A stretch of 64,000 bases of DNA from Chloroflexota bacterium (GCA_013112685.1 JABFGC010000001.1:992001-1056000), one strand, 5' to 3'. Shown: positions 26,092-34,462, counted from the stretch's first letter. Translations and numbers: made by a program. Notes: a model not told the origin generated them from the letters alone.

Positions 26092-26916
26092 ATGGCGCGC
26101 AAAATACTGGTCGGGTTGTTGATCGGGGTCAGTTCGATTCTTCTAACGGCGAGCCTCATCGGGATCATCCTGGGTTGGGCGCTCAACCAACCGCTGACGG
26201 ACGAAGCGCTTGCCAGGCTGGACGAAATCGATGCGGAACTCGAGCAGGCGGAGGTCACACTGCGGGATTCCAAAACCGAGCTGGAGCGGACCTTGCGCAT
26301 CGTGGACGAGACCGAAGCGGCTCTGAATCAATTCACCCGGAACGACCCGCAGGCTTTCTTTGAAGACGTCCAAACCACCCTGGATGACGAACTCCTGCCC
26401 GAGCTGGAAACCGCCCGAGAACGGCTCATCTCCGCGCGCGACACGCTCGAAAACATCCGCGTCACACTCTTCGGTTTGAACCTGGTGCCGTTCCTGCAAA
26501 TCAACATCCCCGACAAGATTCTGACCGACCTGATCGACTCCGCAGAGGCATTGGAATCCGAGATTGGGGATGTGAGTCAACTCGCCAAAAAGGCGTCCAT
26601 TCTGCTCGATGACGCCGCCTATCTTTTGGGCGGCGATTTCAGTGAAACGCGCGACAGCCTCAGGTTTTTTCTGAAGGAGATTGACGTCTATCAGGAAAAG
26701 GTGGCGGGCTGGCGCGGGCAGATTGCGGATTTGAAGGAATCGCTTCCCGGCTGGATTGACTTCGCCTCATTCTTCCTGACGGCTGCCCTGCTCTGGTTTG
26801 GCTTTTCCCAGCTTGGGCTGATCCTGCACGGCTTGAACGTATGGCGGGGGAACGATCCGCTGGCGGCGGTGAGGGAAATGTTCAGGAAACAGGAACCAGC
26901 CAAAACGTCGGAATGA
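26092..26916 (+). CDS. Membrane-anchored coiled-coil protein
   Basis: The 274-residue product has an N-terminal transmembrane helix (residues 6-27), a long charged helical region with heptad character (35-110, rich in Glu, Leu and Asp), a second helical region, and a C-terminal transmembrane helix (about 222-242) before a short basic tail. The start at 26092 follows AAAGGACGG; upstream codons in frame are not protein-like. No family is recognised. The topology (both ends inside, coiled coil outside) suggests a scaffold or envelope-spacing role. Confidence 0.6.
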   Translation: MARKILVGLLIGVSSILLTASLIGIILGWALNQPLTDEALARLDEIDAELEQAEVTLRDSKTELERTLRIVDETEAALNQFTRNDPQAFFEDVQTTLDDELLPELETARERLISARDTLENIRVTLFGLNLVPFLQINIPDKILTDLIDSAEALESEIGDVSQLAKKASILLDDAAYLLGGDFSETRDSLRFFLKEIDVYQEKVAGWRGQIADLKESLPGWIDFASFFLTAALLWFGFSQLGLILHGLNVWRGNDPLAAVREMFRKQEPAKTSE

Positions 26917-26985
26917 GGCGCTGAAAGGGGATTTAAATGAAAAATCGCGCGCCCTGTATCGGTGAGGTACAATCTCAGGTATCCC

Positions 26986-28530
26986 ATGAATATCGTAGAC
27001 AAAAAGTGGCCCTTGGCGGCAGGGTTGGTTTTATTTGGCGCGACTCTGATGCTTAACTTATGGATCGGGGATGACGCCTTCATTACTTTGCGCGTGGTGG
27101 ATAATTGGGTCAACGGGTACGGATTAAGATGGAATGTTGCCGAGCGTGTTCAGGTATTTACCCATCCATTGTGGCTGTTTTTTATCACTCCGTTCTATTT
27201 GATCAAACCCGACCCATACTTTGCATTTTATGCACCCTCCTTTCTCGTTTCCCTGACCGTTGCTGTCATTCTTCTTTCGCATTATGCGTCCGACTTTCGA
27301 ACCATCCTGTTGACGAGCTGGCTGATGGTTAGCTCCATCGGCTTTTTGGATTATTCCACATCTGGATTGGAAAATCCGCTGTCTCATCTTTTGTTGCTTG
27401 TACTTCTATATATTTGTTTGGAACGACCCTCTGTTTTAGGGGAGAACCGCTTGTTCTGGGTTTCTCTGGTCACGGGCTTGGCTGCCCTCAACCGCCTGGA
27501 TGTGATCCTTTTCTGCCTGCCCTTGCTCGTGTACGAATGGGCAATTTCTCCAACCACGAGGATAAAAGCTGCCCTGACGGTATTGGGCGGCTTTTTGCCG
27601 TTGATCTGCTGGGAAATATTCTCACTGGTCTATTACGGTTTCCTTTTCCCGAACACGTATTATGCCAAGTTGAACACCACGGTTTCCGCTTCCGTCTTTA
27701 TCCTGCACGGTTTCTACTATGTTATCAACTCCTTACGAAACGATCCGATTACCTTAATCACTTTTTTTGCGGCTTGTATCGTGACGCTTGCCGAGAGAGG
27801 GCTGCGAAAAAAACTATCATTATTGGGCGGCGCGCTTTACTTTTTGTATGTGATATGGATTGGGGGAGATTTCATGATAGGGCGTTTCTATTCGGCCTTG
27901 TTTGTTCTTAGCCTTGTGTTGTTGCTCACATCAGAGATGCGCAAGCGTTTGAGAGACCCTGTTTGGTTTGGGACGATAACGCTTGCCGCCCTGGCGTTGG
28001 GATTGGCGTCCAGCGCCCATCCGCTGACGATTCGTGCGAATACGCAGGTGAACGTCACGGAAAACGGCATCATCAATGAAAAGTTGTTCTACTACTCCCG
28101 ATCGGGATGGCTGGCGCAAATTGGACGGTTTGAGCCGCCGGAATTTGGCGGATCTGAGGGACTGCTTGCAAGACAGGCGGGAAAAACCCCATTGTACGCC
28201 GACGTGACGATCGGCGCTTTTGGTTACTACGCCGGACCTCACATTTATATCGTTGACCAGGCGGCGCTGACAGATCCCCTGCTGGCTCGCATCCCTTATA
28301 CCGATTTTCAGCGAGTTGGACATTACTGGCGTTCCCTTCCCGAAGGGTATATCCAAACTCTTGAAAGCAATTTTGAAAACCGCCTGAATGCACCGCCTCT
28401 TAGGATATATTACGACAAATTATCCGTGATCATCCGCGGAGGAGTGTTTTCTGTGGAGCGCTTTAAACTGATATGGGAATTCAATGCGGGAAAATATGAT
28501 CACCTGGTCGAAACTTATGCAGGAAATTAG
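26986..28530 (+). CDS. GT-C family membrane glycosyltransferase-like protein
   Basis: The product of about 514 residues has 10-11 transmembrane helices and a soluble C-terminal domain (about 350-514). The first outside loop has the acidic motif GDDAFITLRVVDNWVNGYGL, then WNVAERVQVFTHPLW, as in actinobacterial arabinofuranosyltransferase-type and related GT-C enzymes that use polyprenyl-phosphate sugars. I prefer the ATG at 26986 to the GTG at 26962 because MNIVDKKWPLAAGLVLFGA starts the first helix cleanly. The donor and acceptor are unknown. Confidence 0.72.
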   Translation: MNIVDKKWPLAAGLVLFGATLMLNLWIGDDAFITLRVVDNWVNGYGLRWNVAERVQVFTHPLWLFFITPFYLIKPDPYFAFYAPSFLVSLTVAVILLSHYASDFRTILLTSWLMVSSIGFLDYSTSGLENPLSHLLLLVLLYICLERPSVLGENRLFWVSLVTGLAALNRLDVILFCLPLLVYEWAISPTTRIKAALTVLGGFLPLICWEIFSLVYYGFLFPNTYYAKLNTTVSASVFILHGFYYVINSLRNDPITLITFFAACIVTLAERGLRKKLSLLGGALYFLYVIWIGGDFMIGRFYSALFVLSLVLLLTSEMRKRLRDPVWFGTITLAALALGLASSAHPLTIRANTQVNVTENGIINEKLFYYSRSGWLAQIGRFEPPEFGGSEGLLARQAGKTPLYADVTIGAFGYYAGPHIYIVDQAALTDPLLARIPYTDFQRVGHYWRSLPEGYIQTLESNFENRLNAPPLRIYYDKLSVIIRGGVFSVERFKLIWEFNAGKYDHLVETYAGN

Positions 28531-28536
28531 CGGCAC

Positions 28537-28565
28537 TTGACCCAGAACACTTGTTCTAATATAAT
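28537..28565 (+). promoter_or_regulatory. Sigma-70-like promoter of the LuxR-type gene
   Basis: TTGACC (28537-28542), a 17-bp spacer and TATAAT (28560-28565) lie 9 bp upstream of the ATG at 28575. The transcript would thus have almost no leader. Confidence 0.65.
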
Positions 28566-28574
28566 TTCATCACG

Positions 28575-28979
28575 ATGTCCATCCTGCAGCGCTTTCTGGA
28601 TTGGATAGGCTCGCGCCAAAAATCGGGTCCCCGATATTTCGAAGTCAGTGAAAGCCTGCACGTTAGCATCAAAACGCTGGCTGAACACGAGGGTCGCAGT
28701 GAACAGGAATTGCTCCCCGACCTTTTGGCTGCCGGTCTTTCCCAATACCGCTCGACGGAAGAGTTATGGCTCCAATGGGAAGCCCTCTCCGGCCGCGAGC
28801 GGGATGTAACCGCGCTTACCTGCCTGGGGCTGACAAACCGGCAGATCGCGGCGCGCCTTTCCCTTTCCCCCGAAACCGTCAAAACGCATATTCGCAACAT
28901 TCTGGTCAAGTTCAATTCAAAGAGCAAGGAAGAGCTGCGCCGCATATTGGCAGGCTGGGACTTCAGCGGCTGGATGTAG
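28575..28979 (+). CDS. LuxR-type helix-turn-helix regulator
   Basis: The 134-residue product has a C-terminal GerE/LuxR HTH (residues about 70-128: LSGRERDVTALTCLGLTNRQ, then IAARLSLSPETVKTHIRNIL). The N-terminal 60 residues (FEVSESLHVSIKTLAEHEGR) look like a short dimerising helix domain, not a receiver, so no phosphorylation site is present. It is followed by a terminator and then by two TIR-domain genes and a membrane protein in the same direction, which it may control. Its own promoter gives a nearly leaderless mRNA. Confidence 0.82.
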   Translation: MSILQRFLDWIGSRQKSGPRYFEVSESLHVSIKTLAEHEGRSEQELLPDLLAAGLSQYRSTEELWLQWEALSGRERDVTALTCLGLTNRQIAARLSLSPETVKTHIRNILVKFNSKSKEELRRILAGWDFSGWM

Positions 28980-29014
28980 TTCCCCCGATGGGTTAACCCT
29001 GTTTTCCCCCGTCA

Positions 29015-29033
29015 AATCCCCCGCCGGGGGATT
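29015..29033. terminator. Hairpin after the LuxR-type gene
   Basis: AATCCCCC-GCC-GGGGGATT is a perfect 8-bp stem followed by GTTATTT. The gap to the TIR gene contains no other clear element. Confidence 0.6.
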
Positions 29034-29100
29034 GTTATTTAAACTCCGGCGGGTTAATTTGGGAATGTTGCCTCTACGCTTAACGTTTCAAGGACTACGA

Positions 29101-29514
29101 ATGAATGTTTTGCATCGGTCAGTAAATGTATTTCTCATCCATTCCCATGCTGATAGGAAAATCGTCCACAGGCTTTACCGGCGCATGAAGCGGGACGGAA
29201 TCAACGCCTGGATGGATGTGGAAAGCCTCCAGCCTGGGCGGGACTGGCAGAATGAGATCCGCCGGGCGCTTCTCGAATGTGACGCGGTGGTGGTCTGTCT
29301 CTCACAGCGATTCAACCAGCGGCAGGGATACCGCCATGTGGAATTGCGAATCGCGCTCGAAAAAGCGAGGTCGTTCCCGGACGAGGTTTTCATCATCCCC
29401 GTCCGGCTCGAAGCGTGCGACATGCCCGACGTTTTATCCCACCTCCACCGCGTGGACCTGTTCGAGGCAGGCGGGTACAAGGGGTTGATCCGTGCCTTAA
29501 GGGAATTCGGATGA
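29101..29514 (+). CDS. Stand-alone TIR-domain protein
   Basis: The 137-residue product is a complete TIR fold: VNVFLIHSHADRKIVHRLYR (first strand and box 1), GINAWMDVESLQPGRDW, then QNEIRRALLECDAVVVCLSQ and a final FIIPVRLEACDMPD strand. Glu52 in WQNEI is in the position of the NADase catalytic Glu. The start ATG at 29101 gives a clean N-terminus; the frame is open further upstream but without protein-like sequence. Bacterial TIR domains degrade NAD+ or make cyclic ADP-ribose signals, commonly in phage defence. There is no fused effector or sensor here. Confidence 0.85.
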   Translation: MNVLHRSVNVFLIHSHADRKIVHRLYRRMKRDGINAWMDVESLQPGRDWQNEIRRALLECDAVVVCLSQRFNQRQGYRHVELRIALEKARSFPDEVFIIPVRLEACDMPDVLSHLHRVDLFEAGGYKGLIRALREFG

Positions 29515-29684
29515 ACGAAGGATGTCCCGCTGTGTCTCACGATTGTCAGACAAGTTGGGCAGAGATCTGAGATAACAACGGCGCGATATTCCTTCAAAAA
29601 CTCATCGAATGTCCGTTTTCGGTTGTATAATCTCTTTATCAAATTGAATATTGCGCCAACGCTATAACGAATGGTGGGCAGATT

Positions 29685-30713
29685 ATGAAAGAGCATAAAC
29701 CGAAAACAACCAAGCCCGAAACATCATCTGATGCCGGTACGGACATAAAAGGTGATGTTTCTGATAGTACTATTATCATTGGCGATGGAAACGTAATTAA
29801 TATGGGTGGTAAAAAGCCATCATCAAATTCTTCCAAAAAGGGGACTCACCCCGAGAGACCCAAAAGACCTGTGCCAATAGTCGTAGCCTGGATTGGTTTT
29901 TTTGCGACAATCTTGGCGGCATTGATAACCGTATTTGGGGATCAAATCCATCCCGATCCGAACTCACAATTATTATCCGCTACCATACCACCTAATACGG
30001 GGACGATGACGCTGATGCCATCCCCTACTCCAACAAATACGATAACACCTGTTAAACCAACCTTGACAGTCTCTCCTGCGACTGATACGTCTGCACCCTC
30101 TGCTACACCTGTTCCACCTGTCCACGTTGGCGAAGATTGGCTGGCAGGTTGTATCAGCACTTTATGGGAAGCGTACCCTTCGACCATCTCGCTTATTGAA
30201 AGAGGAGATGGCTGCTGGAAGGAACCCGTACACACTTTTTCCGCGGAACACGGTGATCTTGACTTTTTGTCTGAACGTGCAAGCGGCCCCGCCGAAATAT
30301 ATGGATTATTCGCGCCCCTGCCGGAAAGCGGGACAGTGTCATTTACGGTCCGCCTCAGGGATCTGGATAAAGCCGACCTATGGATGGGAGTTTTTGCCGA
30401 ACCGGACGTGGCCTCACAAGGGTTGCTAATGATCATCCCAAATGGGGATGTGCAGAGGCGTGTCATTTTGCAGAAAGACCCGCATACCTATGAGACTCTT
30501 CAAGGAACAGTGGCGCTCTATCAGGGAAATGGTTTCTCCATTTCATTCATATTTGAAACCCTTTATGCCCAAAGCAGGGTTAATCCAAGCGTGTTTATGA
30601 CAAATCAAGTGCCTATTCCAACGACACAAAAATGGCTCTTTTTGGGATACAAAGGGTTGAAAGGAGCATACCGAATTGAGGGGACGTTCCTCAACTTTGA
30701 ATTGAAAGAATGA
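29685..30713 (+). CDS. Single-pass membrane protein with GDVS..TIIIGDGNVIN motif
   Basis: The 342-residue product has an N-terminal Lys/Thr-rich tail with the motif DIKGDVSDSTIIIGDGNVIN (residues 20-39). This short beta-rich motif recurs at the ends of NTPase, TIR and caspase-type conflict proteins in filamentous and multicellular bacteria. A transmembrane helix (about 63-85), a Pro/Thr linker (100-145) and an extracellular domain (about 150-342) follow, with WLAGCISTLWEAYPS and a beta-sandwich-like C-terminal half. A TATAAT at 29626-29631 may be its promoter. It is followed 7 bp later by the TIR-SUMF1 gene, so the two are co-transcribed. Confidence 0.65.
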   Translation: MKEHKPKTTKPETSSDAGTDIKGDVSDSTIIIGDGNVINMGGKKPSSNSSKKGTHPERPKRPVPIVVAWIGFFATILAALITVFGDQIHPDPNSQLLSATIPPNTGTMTLMPSPTPTNTITPVKPTLTVSPATDTSAPSATPVPPVHVGEDWLAGCISTLWEAYPSTISLIERGDGCWKEPVHTFSAEHGDLDFLSERASGPAEIYGLFAPLPESGTVSFTVRLRDLDKADLWMGVFAEPDVASQGLLMIIPNGDVQRRVILQKDPHTYETLQGTVALYQGNGFSISFIFETLYAQSRVNPSVFMTNQVPIPTTQKWLFLGYKGLKGAYRIEGTFLNFELKE

Positions 30714-30720
30714 TAACTAC

Positions 30721-32271
30721 ATGCCCATCCCTGACAAACGCCCCCTCAAAGTTTTTCTCTGTCACGCCTCGGCGGACAAGCCGAAAGTACGTGAGCTATA
30801 TCGCTATTTGAAGAGGCGGGGAATTCAACCCTGGCTGGACGCGGAGGATTTGATTCCAGGGCAAAACTGGGAGGTGGAAATACCGAAAGCGCTGGAAACG
30901 TCCGACGCCATCCTCATTTGTCTTTCAAAGAATTCGGTTGACACGGAGGGCTACGTCCAAAAGGAGATCAGGTTCGCCCTCGAAAAGGCGCTTGAAATGC
31001 CGGAAGGACGTATTTTTCTTATCCCTGCAAGATTGGAAGAGTGCGAACTGCCTTCCAGTTTAAAGAAATATCATTGGGTGAGTTTATACGAGGAAGACGG
31101 CTATTCCAAACTGATAAAGGCTCTCAAGGTGCGCGCGTCACAACTGCCGCGCGTCACTTTCGAGTTGCCTCATGAAGCCGAAAAGGATGGTACAAAAGTC
31201 CTTGAACCCGGGAAGGATGCGCGCCCGCCTGCCCTGATCCAAAAGACGCCTGAGTCAGGCGAAGGGAAATCGCCGCGTAGATTCAGCCCGGCAATAATCG
31301 GCGGATTTTTGCTGCTTCTCTGTGTAAGCGCCGTATGCGTTGCCGTCTTCCTGCCCCAATTGTTTCGGGGCCAACCGACAGCACCTTCAAAAACTCCTGC
31401 GCCGAAACTGGATTTGCCCACGTCTACGATCGCCGCACCGAGCGAAACTCCGCAGCCTTCCCCAACCCCTACCGAGTTGATTCTTCCCACGGCAACCCCT
31501 TTTCCACCGATAATCAAGGATTTGTTTAATGTGGAAATGGTGCTTGTACCCGCAGGCGAGTTCATCATGGGCCGGGACAACTCCAGTGATAACGTATCGC
31601 CGGAGCATAAGGTTTTCTTGGATGCTTTCTACATTGATAAATATGAAGTAACCAATATTCAATATCTGAACTGCGTTAAAGAAGATGTGTGCAAATCGCC
31701 GGCCTCCATCAGTTCCGCTACGCATCTGGATTATTTCGGCTACTTTGAGTTTGATAATTATCCCGTCATAAACGTGGATTGGGATATGGCGAGGATGTAT
31801 TGCGAATCGAGAGGGGCGCGTTTGCCGACAGAGGCGGAATGGGAAAAAGCGGCGCGCGGCGAAAATGGGCTGATATTCCCCTGGGGCAATGACTACGACG
31901 GAAATCGGGCAAATTTTTGCGATGTGAATTGCGCTTTTGATTGGGCGCTCAAGATGTACGATGATAAATATCAGGATGCCGCCCCGGTGGGTTCTTATCC
32001 AGGCGGGGCAAGTCCCTATGGTGTGTTTGATCTGGCAGGCAACGTTAATGAATGGGTCAACAGCCTCTTTAATTGGTATCCTTATGACGAGAAAGACGGG
32101 CGGGAAGAGACAGAGATTCCCGGCGGATGGCCCTATCCTGAGCGGGTCTTTCGAGGCGGTTCTTTTGACGGTAATGGAGATGCATATTTTTTGTACGTTC
32201 GTTCCTGGGTCCCCTCGTTTTACACGTCGGATCATCTCGGCTTCCGCTGTGCACGCGATGCCAGACCATAA
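30721..32271 (+). CDS. TIR - transmembrane - SUMF1/FGE-sulfatase domain protein
   Basis: The 516-residue product has an N-terminal TIR domain (residues 8-140; KVFLCHASADKPKVRELYRY, W38, and E53 in WEVEI at the catalytic position). A basic linker leads to a transmembrane helix (about 187-211), a Pro/Thr-rich stalk (212-262) and a C-terminal formylglycine-generating-enzyme-like domain (265-514: MVLVPAGEFIMG, RLPTEAEWEKAARGE, GNVNEWV, RVFRGGSF, GFRCAR). The two Cys of catalytic FGE after RGGS are not present (GN and DAY replace them), so the C-lectin-like domain probably binds a ligand outside the cell. TIR inside and sensor outside suggests a one-component receptor with an NAD-consuming output. 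Confidence 0.85.
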   Translation: MPIPDKRPLKVFLCHASADKPKVRELYRYLKRRGIQPWLDAEDLIPGQNWEVEIPKALETSDAILICLSKNSVDTEGYVQKEIRFALEKALEMPEGRIFLIPARLEECELPSSLKKYHWVSLYEEDGYSKLIKALKVRASQLPRVTFELPHEAEKDGTKVLEPGKDARPPALIQKTPESGEGKSPRRFSPAIIGGFLLLLCVSAVCVAVFLPQLFRGQPTAPSKTPAPKLDLPTSTIAAPSETPQPSPTPTELILPTATPFPPIIKDLFNVEMVLVPAGEFIMGRDNSSDNVSPEHKVFLDAFYIDKYEVTNIQYLNCVKEDVCKSPASISSATHLDYFGYFEFDNYPVINVDWDMARMYCESRGARLPTEAEWEKAARGENGLIFPWGNDYDGNRANFCDVNCAFDWALKMYDDKYQDAAPVGSYPGGASPYGVFDLAGNVNEWVNSLFNWYPYDEKDGREETEIPGGWPYPERVFRGGSFDGNGDAYFLYVRSWVPSFYTSDHLGFRCARDARP

Positions 32272-32381
32272 GAATGGAAAATCCCCTTTCCAATTCTCTA
32301 ATCCTCCCAATTTTGTTCAGGGCAAATCTTTAGCCCCAGTCTCCCCAACAAACTTCCAACTCAAAAGTCCCGAATCGCGCA

Positions 32382-32933
32382 TCAATCCGTAAACAGCGGC
32401 AGATGCCCCAGTGAGTGGATGTGCATCCACTGCGCACGGTCGCCTTCGGTGAGGATCGCCGCCTCGCCCGCCACGGTCGCCCCGGCTCTGTCGAGGGTCA
32501 TCCGCATTCCCTGAAGCGTCGAACCGGTGCTGATCACATCGTCGAGGATCAATACTTTTTTACCCTGAATGACTTCGCGGTCCTTCTCATCCAGGATCAA
32601 AAGCTGCGGCTGACCGGTGGTGATAGAAAGCGTCTCCGCCTGGATGGCGTCGCCCATGTACGGCTTGTACACTTTGCGCAGGACAATGTAGGACTTGCCG
32701 GTTTCCACCGAGAGCGCGTGCGCGAGCGGAATGGATTTCGCCTCGGCGGTCACGATCATGTCGTAGTCCACGACTTGGATCTTTTTGGCGAGTTCGCGCG
32801 CACAGGCTTGCACCAGTTCCGTATCGCCCAAAATGTTCAGAATGGCGATGCGCAGTCCGGGTTTGATCTCAAAGAGGGGCAGTTCGCGTTTGATTCCGGC
32901 GATCTCAATCGAATAGGTCTCGCGTTTGGTCAT
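32382..32933 (-). CDS. Adenine/xanthine phosphoribosyltransferase-like protein
   Basis: The product of about 183 residues has the PRPP-binding signature VLILDDVISTGSTLQGM (13-residue PRTase motif) and the upstream DYDMIVTAEAKSIPLAHALS loop typical of Apt-like enzymes. The start MTKRETYSIEIAG at 32933 is preferred to an upstream ATG at 32960 that adds nine non-conserved residues. The family transfers phosphoribose from PRPP to a purine base in salvage. An orotate-like or regulatory role is less likely, given the motif spacing. It is encoded divergently from the Cas4-like genes. Confidence 0.82.
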   Translation of the reverse strand: MTKRETYSIEIAGIKRELPLFEIKPGLRIAILNILGDTELVQACARELAKKIQVVDYDMIVTAEAKSIPLAHALSVETGKSYIVLRKVYKPYMGDAIQAETLSITTGQPQLLILDEKDREVIQGKKVLILDDVISTGSTLQGMRMTLDRAGATVAGEAAILTEGDRAQWMHIHSLGHLPLFTD

Positions 32934-33016
32934 GGGTGGTCTCCACTGGGAATTTTGCACCGAAAGTTTATCATGATTCGTTCATGCTCCCCTCACGGTC
33001 TGGATTAGAAAATTTG

Positions 33017-33025
33017 TGCTATACT
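33017..33025 (+). promoter_or_regulatory. Extended -10 box giving a leaderless start
   Basis: TGCTATACT, with its TATACT ending 6 bp before the ATG at 33032, implies that transcription begins at or next to the start codon. Confidence 0.55.
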
Positions 33026-33031
33026 CTGCCC

Positions 33032-33269
33032 ATGCGCGCGATTCGCTCCTCCGAAATCGGCACTTACCTGTACTGCCGCCGCGCCTGGTGGTACCGCAAG
33101 ACTGGCACCCCTTCCCTAAATCAGGCGGAACTCGCGGCTGGGACAGACCTCCACCGGCGGCACGGACGCCAGGTGCTTGCCGCGTCTCTCAGCCGGACTT
33201 TGGGGCTGATCCTGTTTCTGACGGCGGGCCCTCCTGCTGGCGGCGTACCTCGCCTTTCGACTACTCTGA
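33032..33269 (+). CDS. N-terminal half of a Cas4/RecB-like nuclease, C-terminally membrane-anchored (one frame break)
   Basis: It begins MRAIRSSEIGTYLYCRRAWW, then YRKTGTPSLNQAELAAGTDL and HRRHG. This is the N-terminal module of Cas4/DUF83 nucleases, with the first iron-sulfur Cys (YLYCRR) and the conserved GxxLHxxH His. After TLGLILFLTA one base appears wrong near 33225; in the adjacent frame the protein ends as LLLAAYLAFRLL and a stop at 33269, giving a C-terminal transmembrane helix. The product would be about 79 residues. The nuclease core and the other three Cys are encoded in 33950-34462, on the far side of a HEAT-like gene. Confidence 0.6.
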
Positions 33270-33282
33270 CCAAGGAGTCCCC

Positions 33283-33912
33283 ATGTCTATTTTGGACAGA
33301 CTTGCCACCTCTCAAAACCGGCGGGACGAAGTCCCCAACCAGGAACTGGCGCGCGACCTCGCCGCAGGGAAAGATAAAAAGGGCATCCGTGAAATTGCCG
33401 AAAACCTGTGGAACAAGGACAAAAACATCCAGGCGGATTGCATCAAGGTTCTTTATGAAGTCGGCTACATCGAGCCGAAGTTGATCGGTGGATATGTGGA
33501 TGATTTCGCCAAACTGCTGAAAAGCAGGAACAACCGTCTTGTTTGGGGCGGCATGACCGCTCTTGCCGAAGCCGCCAAAGCCAATCCCGATGCGGTCTTT
33601 GCTCACGTGGACACCATCAAAAAGGCAAAGGACACCGGCTCGGTCATCACAGTGGATAGCGCCATCTCCGCGCTGGCAGTCACCGCTGCAGCAAACAGGA
33701 AGTACAACGAAGTCATCTTCCCATATCTGCTCAAGCATCTTTCATCCTGCCGCCCGAAAGATGTGCCCCAGCATTCCGAAAAGACGCTGCCAGCCGTCAT
33801 CGCCTCCAACAAAGACGGCTTCATGAAAGTCCTCGAAAAACGGACGGAGGATTTATCCGGCTCGGGTCTCGCCCGCGTAAAGAAAGTCATCAAACAAGCC
33901 TCCAGTCTCTAA
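33283..33912 (+). CDS. HEAT-repeat-like alpha-helical protein
   Basis: The 209-residue product is entirely helical, with repeated units of about 35-40 residues (NIQADCIKVLYEVGYIEPKL; NNRLVWGGMTALAEAAKANP; SVITVDSAISALAVTAAANR). These resemble HEAT/ARM repeats. The start at 33283 follows AAGGAG at 6 bp and lies 13 bp after the end of the Cas4-N gene. There is no signal peptide or membrane segment. HEAT proteins are scaffolds; here the location between two apparent halves of a membrane nuclease suggests it helps bring them together, which is an inference from position only. Confidence 0.65.
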   Translation: MSILDRLATSQNRRDEVPNQELARDLAAGKDKKGIREIAENLWNKDKNIQADCIKVLYEVGYIEPKLIGGYVDDFAKLLKSRNNRLVWGGMTALAEAAKANPDAVFAHVDTIKKAKDTGSVITVDSAISALAVTAAANRKYNEVIFPYLLKHLSSCRPKDVPQHSEKTLPAVIASNKDGFMKVLEKRTEDLSGSGLARVKKVIKQASSL

Positions 33913-33949
33913 TCTCCAGTCTCCAAATTCTCCAATCCTCAATTACTCA

Positions 33950-34462
33950 ATGCTCTACCTTTCCCTTGCTCTCCTCTTCCTCGCCATCCTCTTCTTCTGG
34001 CAGTCCAATCGCCAGCAAAAAGCCGCCGGCCTGCCGGGCGGACGAGTCGTCTACACCGACACACGCGGTTGGGGTAAGGTGGAGAAACCGCTTTTCTACG
34101 CGGCGCTTGGGTTGACCGGCAAGCCGGACTACCTGATCGAAAAGAACGGACAGATCATCCCTGTGGAGGTGAAATCGGGGCGCGCGCCAGAAGCGCCCTA
34201 CGACTCGCACATCTTCCAACTCGCTTCGTATTGTCTGCTGGTGGAGAAGACTTACAGCAAACGCCCGCCTTACGGCATCATCCACTACGAGAACCGCGAT
34301 TTCGCCGTGGACTACACCAAAGACCTGGAAAAAGCCCTGATCGAACTGCTCGCCGACATGCGCGAAGACGATGTCCGCAGCAGAATCTCCCGGTCGCACG
34401 AACAGCCGTCCCGTTGTAAACGATGCGGCTTCCGCGAGGTCTGCGATCAAAAACTGGCGTAG
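33950..34462 (+). CDS. C-terminal half of a Cas4/RecB-like nuclease, N-terminally membrane-anchored
   Basis: The 170-residue product has an N-terminal transmembrane helix (residues 2-18) followed by a PD-(D/E)XK core: LTGKPDYLI, IIPVEVKSGRAPEAPYDSH and IFQLASYCLLVEK. A C-terminal C-x2-C-x5-C (RCKRCGFREVCDQ) completes the Cas4-type iron-sulfur site. The N-terminal Cys and His of a normal Cas4 are absent here but present in the protein encoded at 33032. No cas1/cas2 genes or arrays are nearby, so a repair or defence role independent of CRISPR is more likely. Confidence 0.78.
   Translation: MLYLSLALLFLAILFFWQSNRQQKAAGLPGGRVVYTDTRGWGKVEKPLFYAALGLTGKPDYLIEKNGQIIPVEVKSGRAPEAPYDSHIFQLASYCLLVEKTYSKRPPYGIIHYENRDFAVDYTKDLEKALIELLADMREDDVRSRISRSHEQPSRCKRCGFREVCDQKLA

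Noticed and set aside
33950..34462. Cas4-like gene as evidence of a CRISPR-Cas locus
   Set aside because: No cas1, cas2 or effector genes and no repeat-spacer array within the window; Cas4-like nucleases also occur alone.
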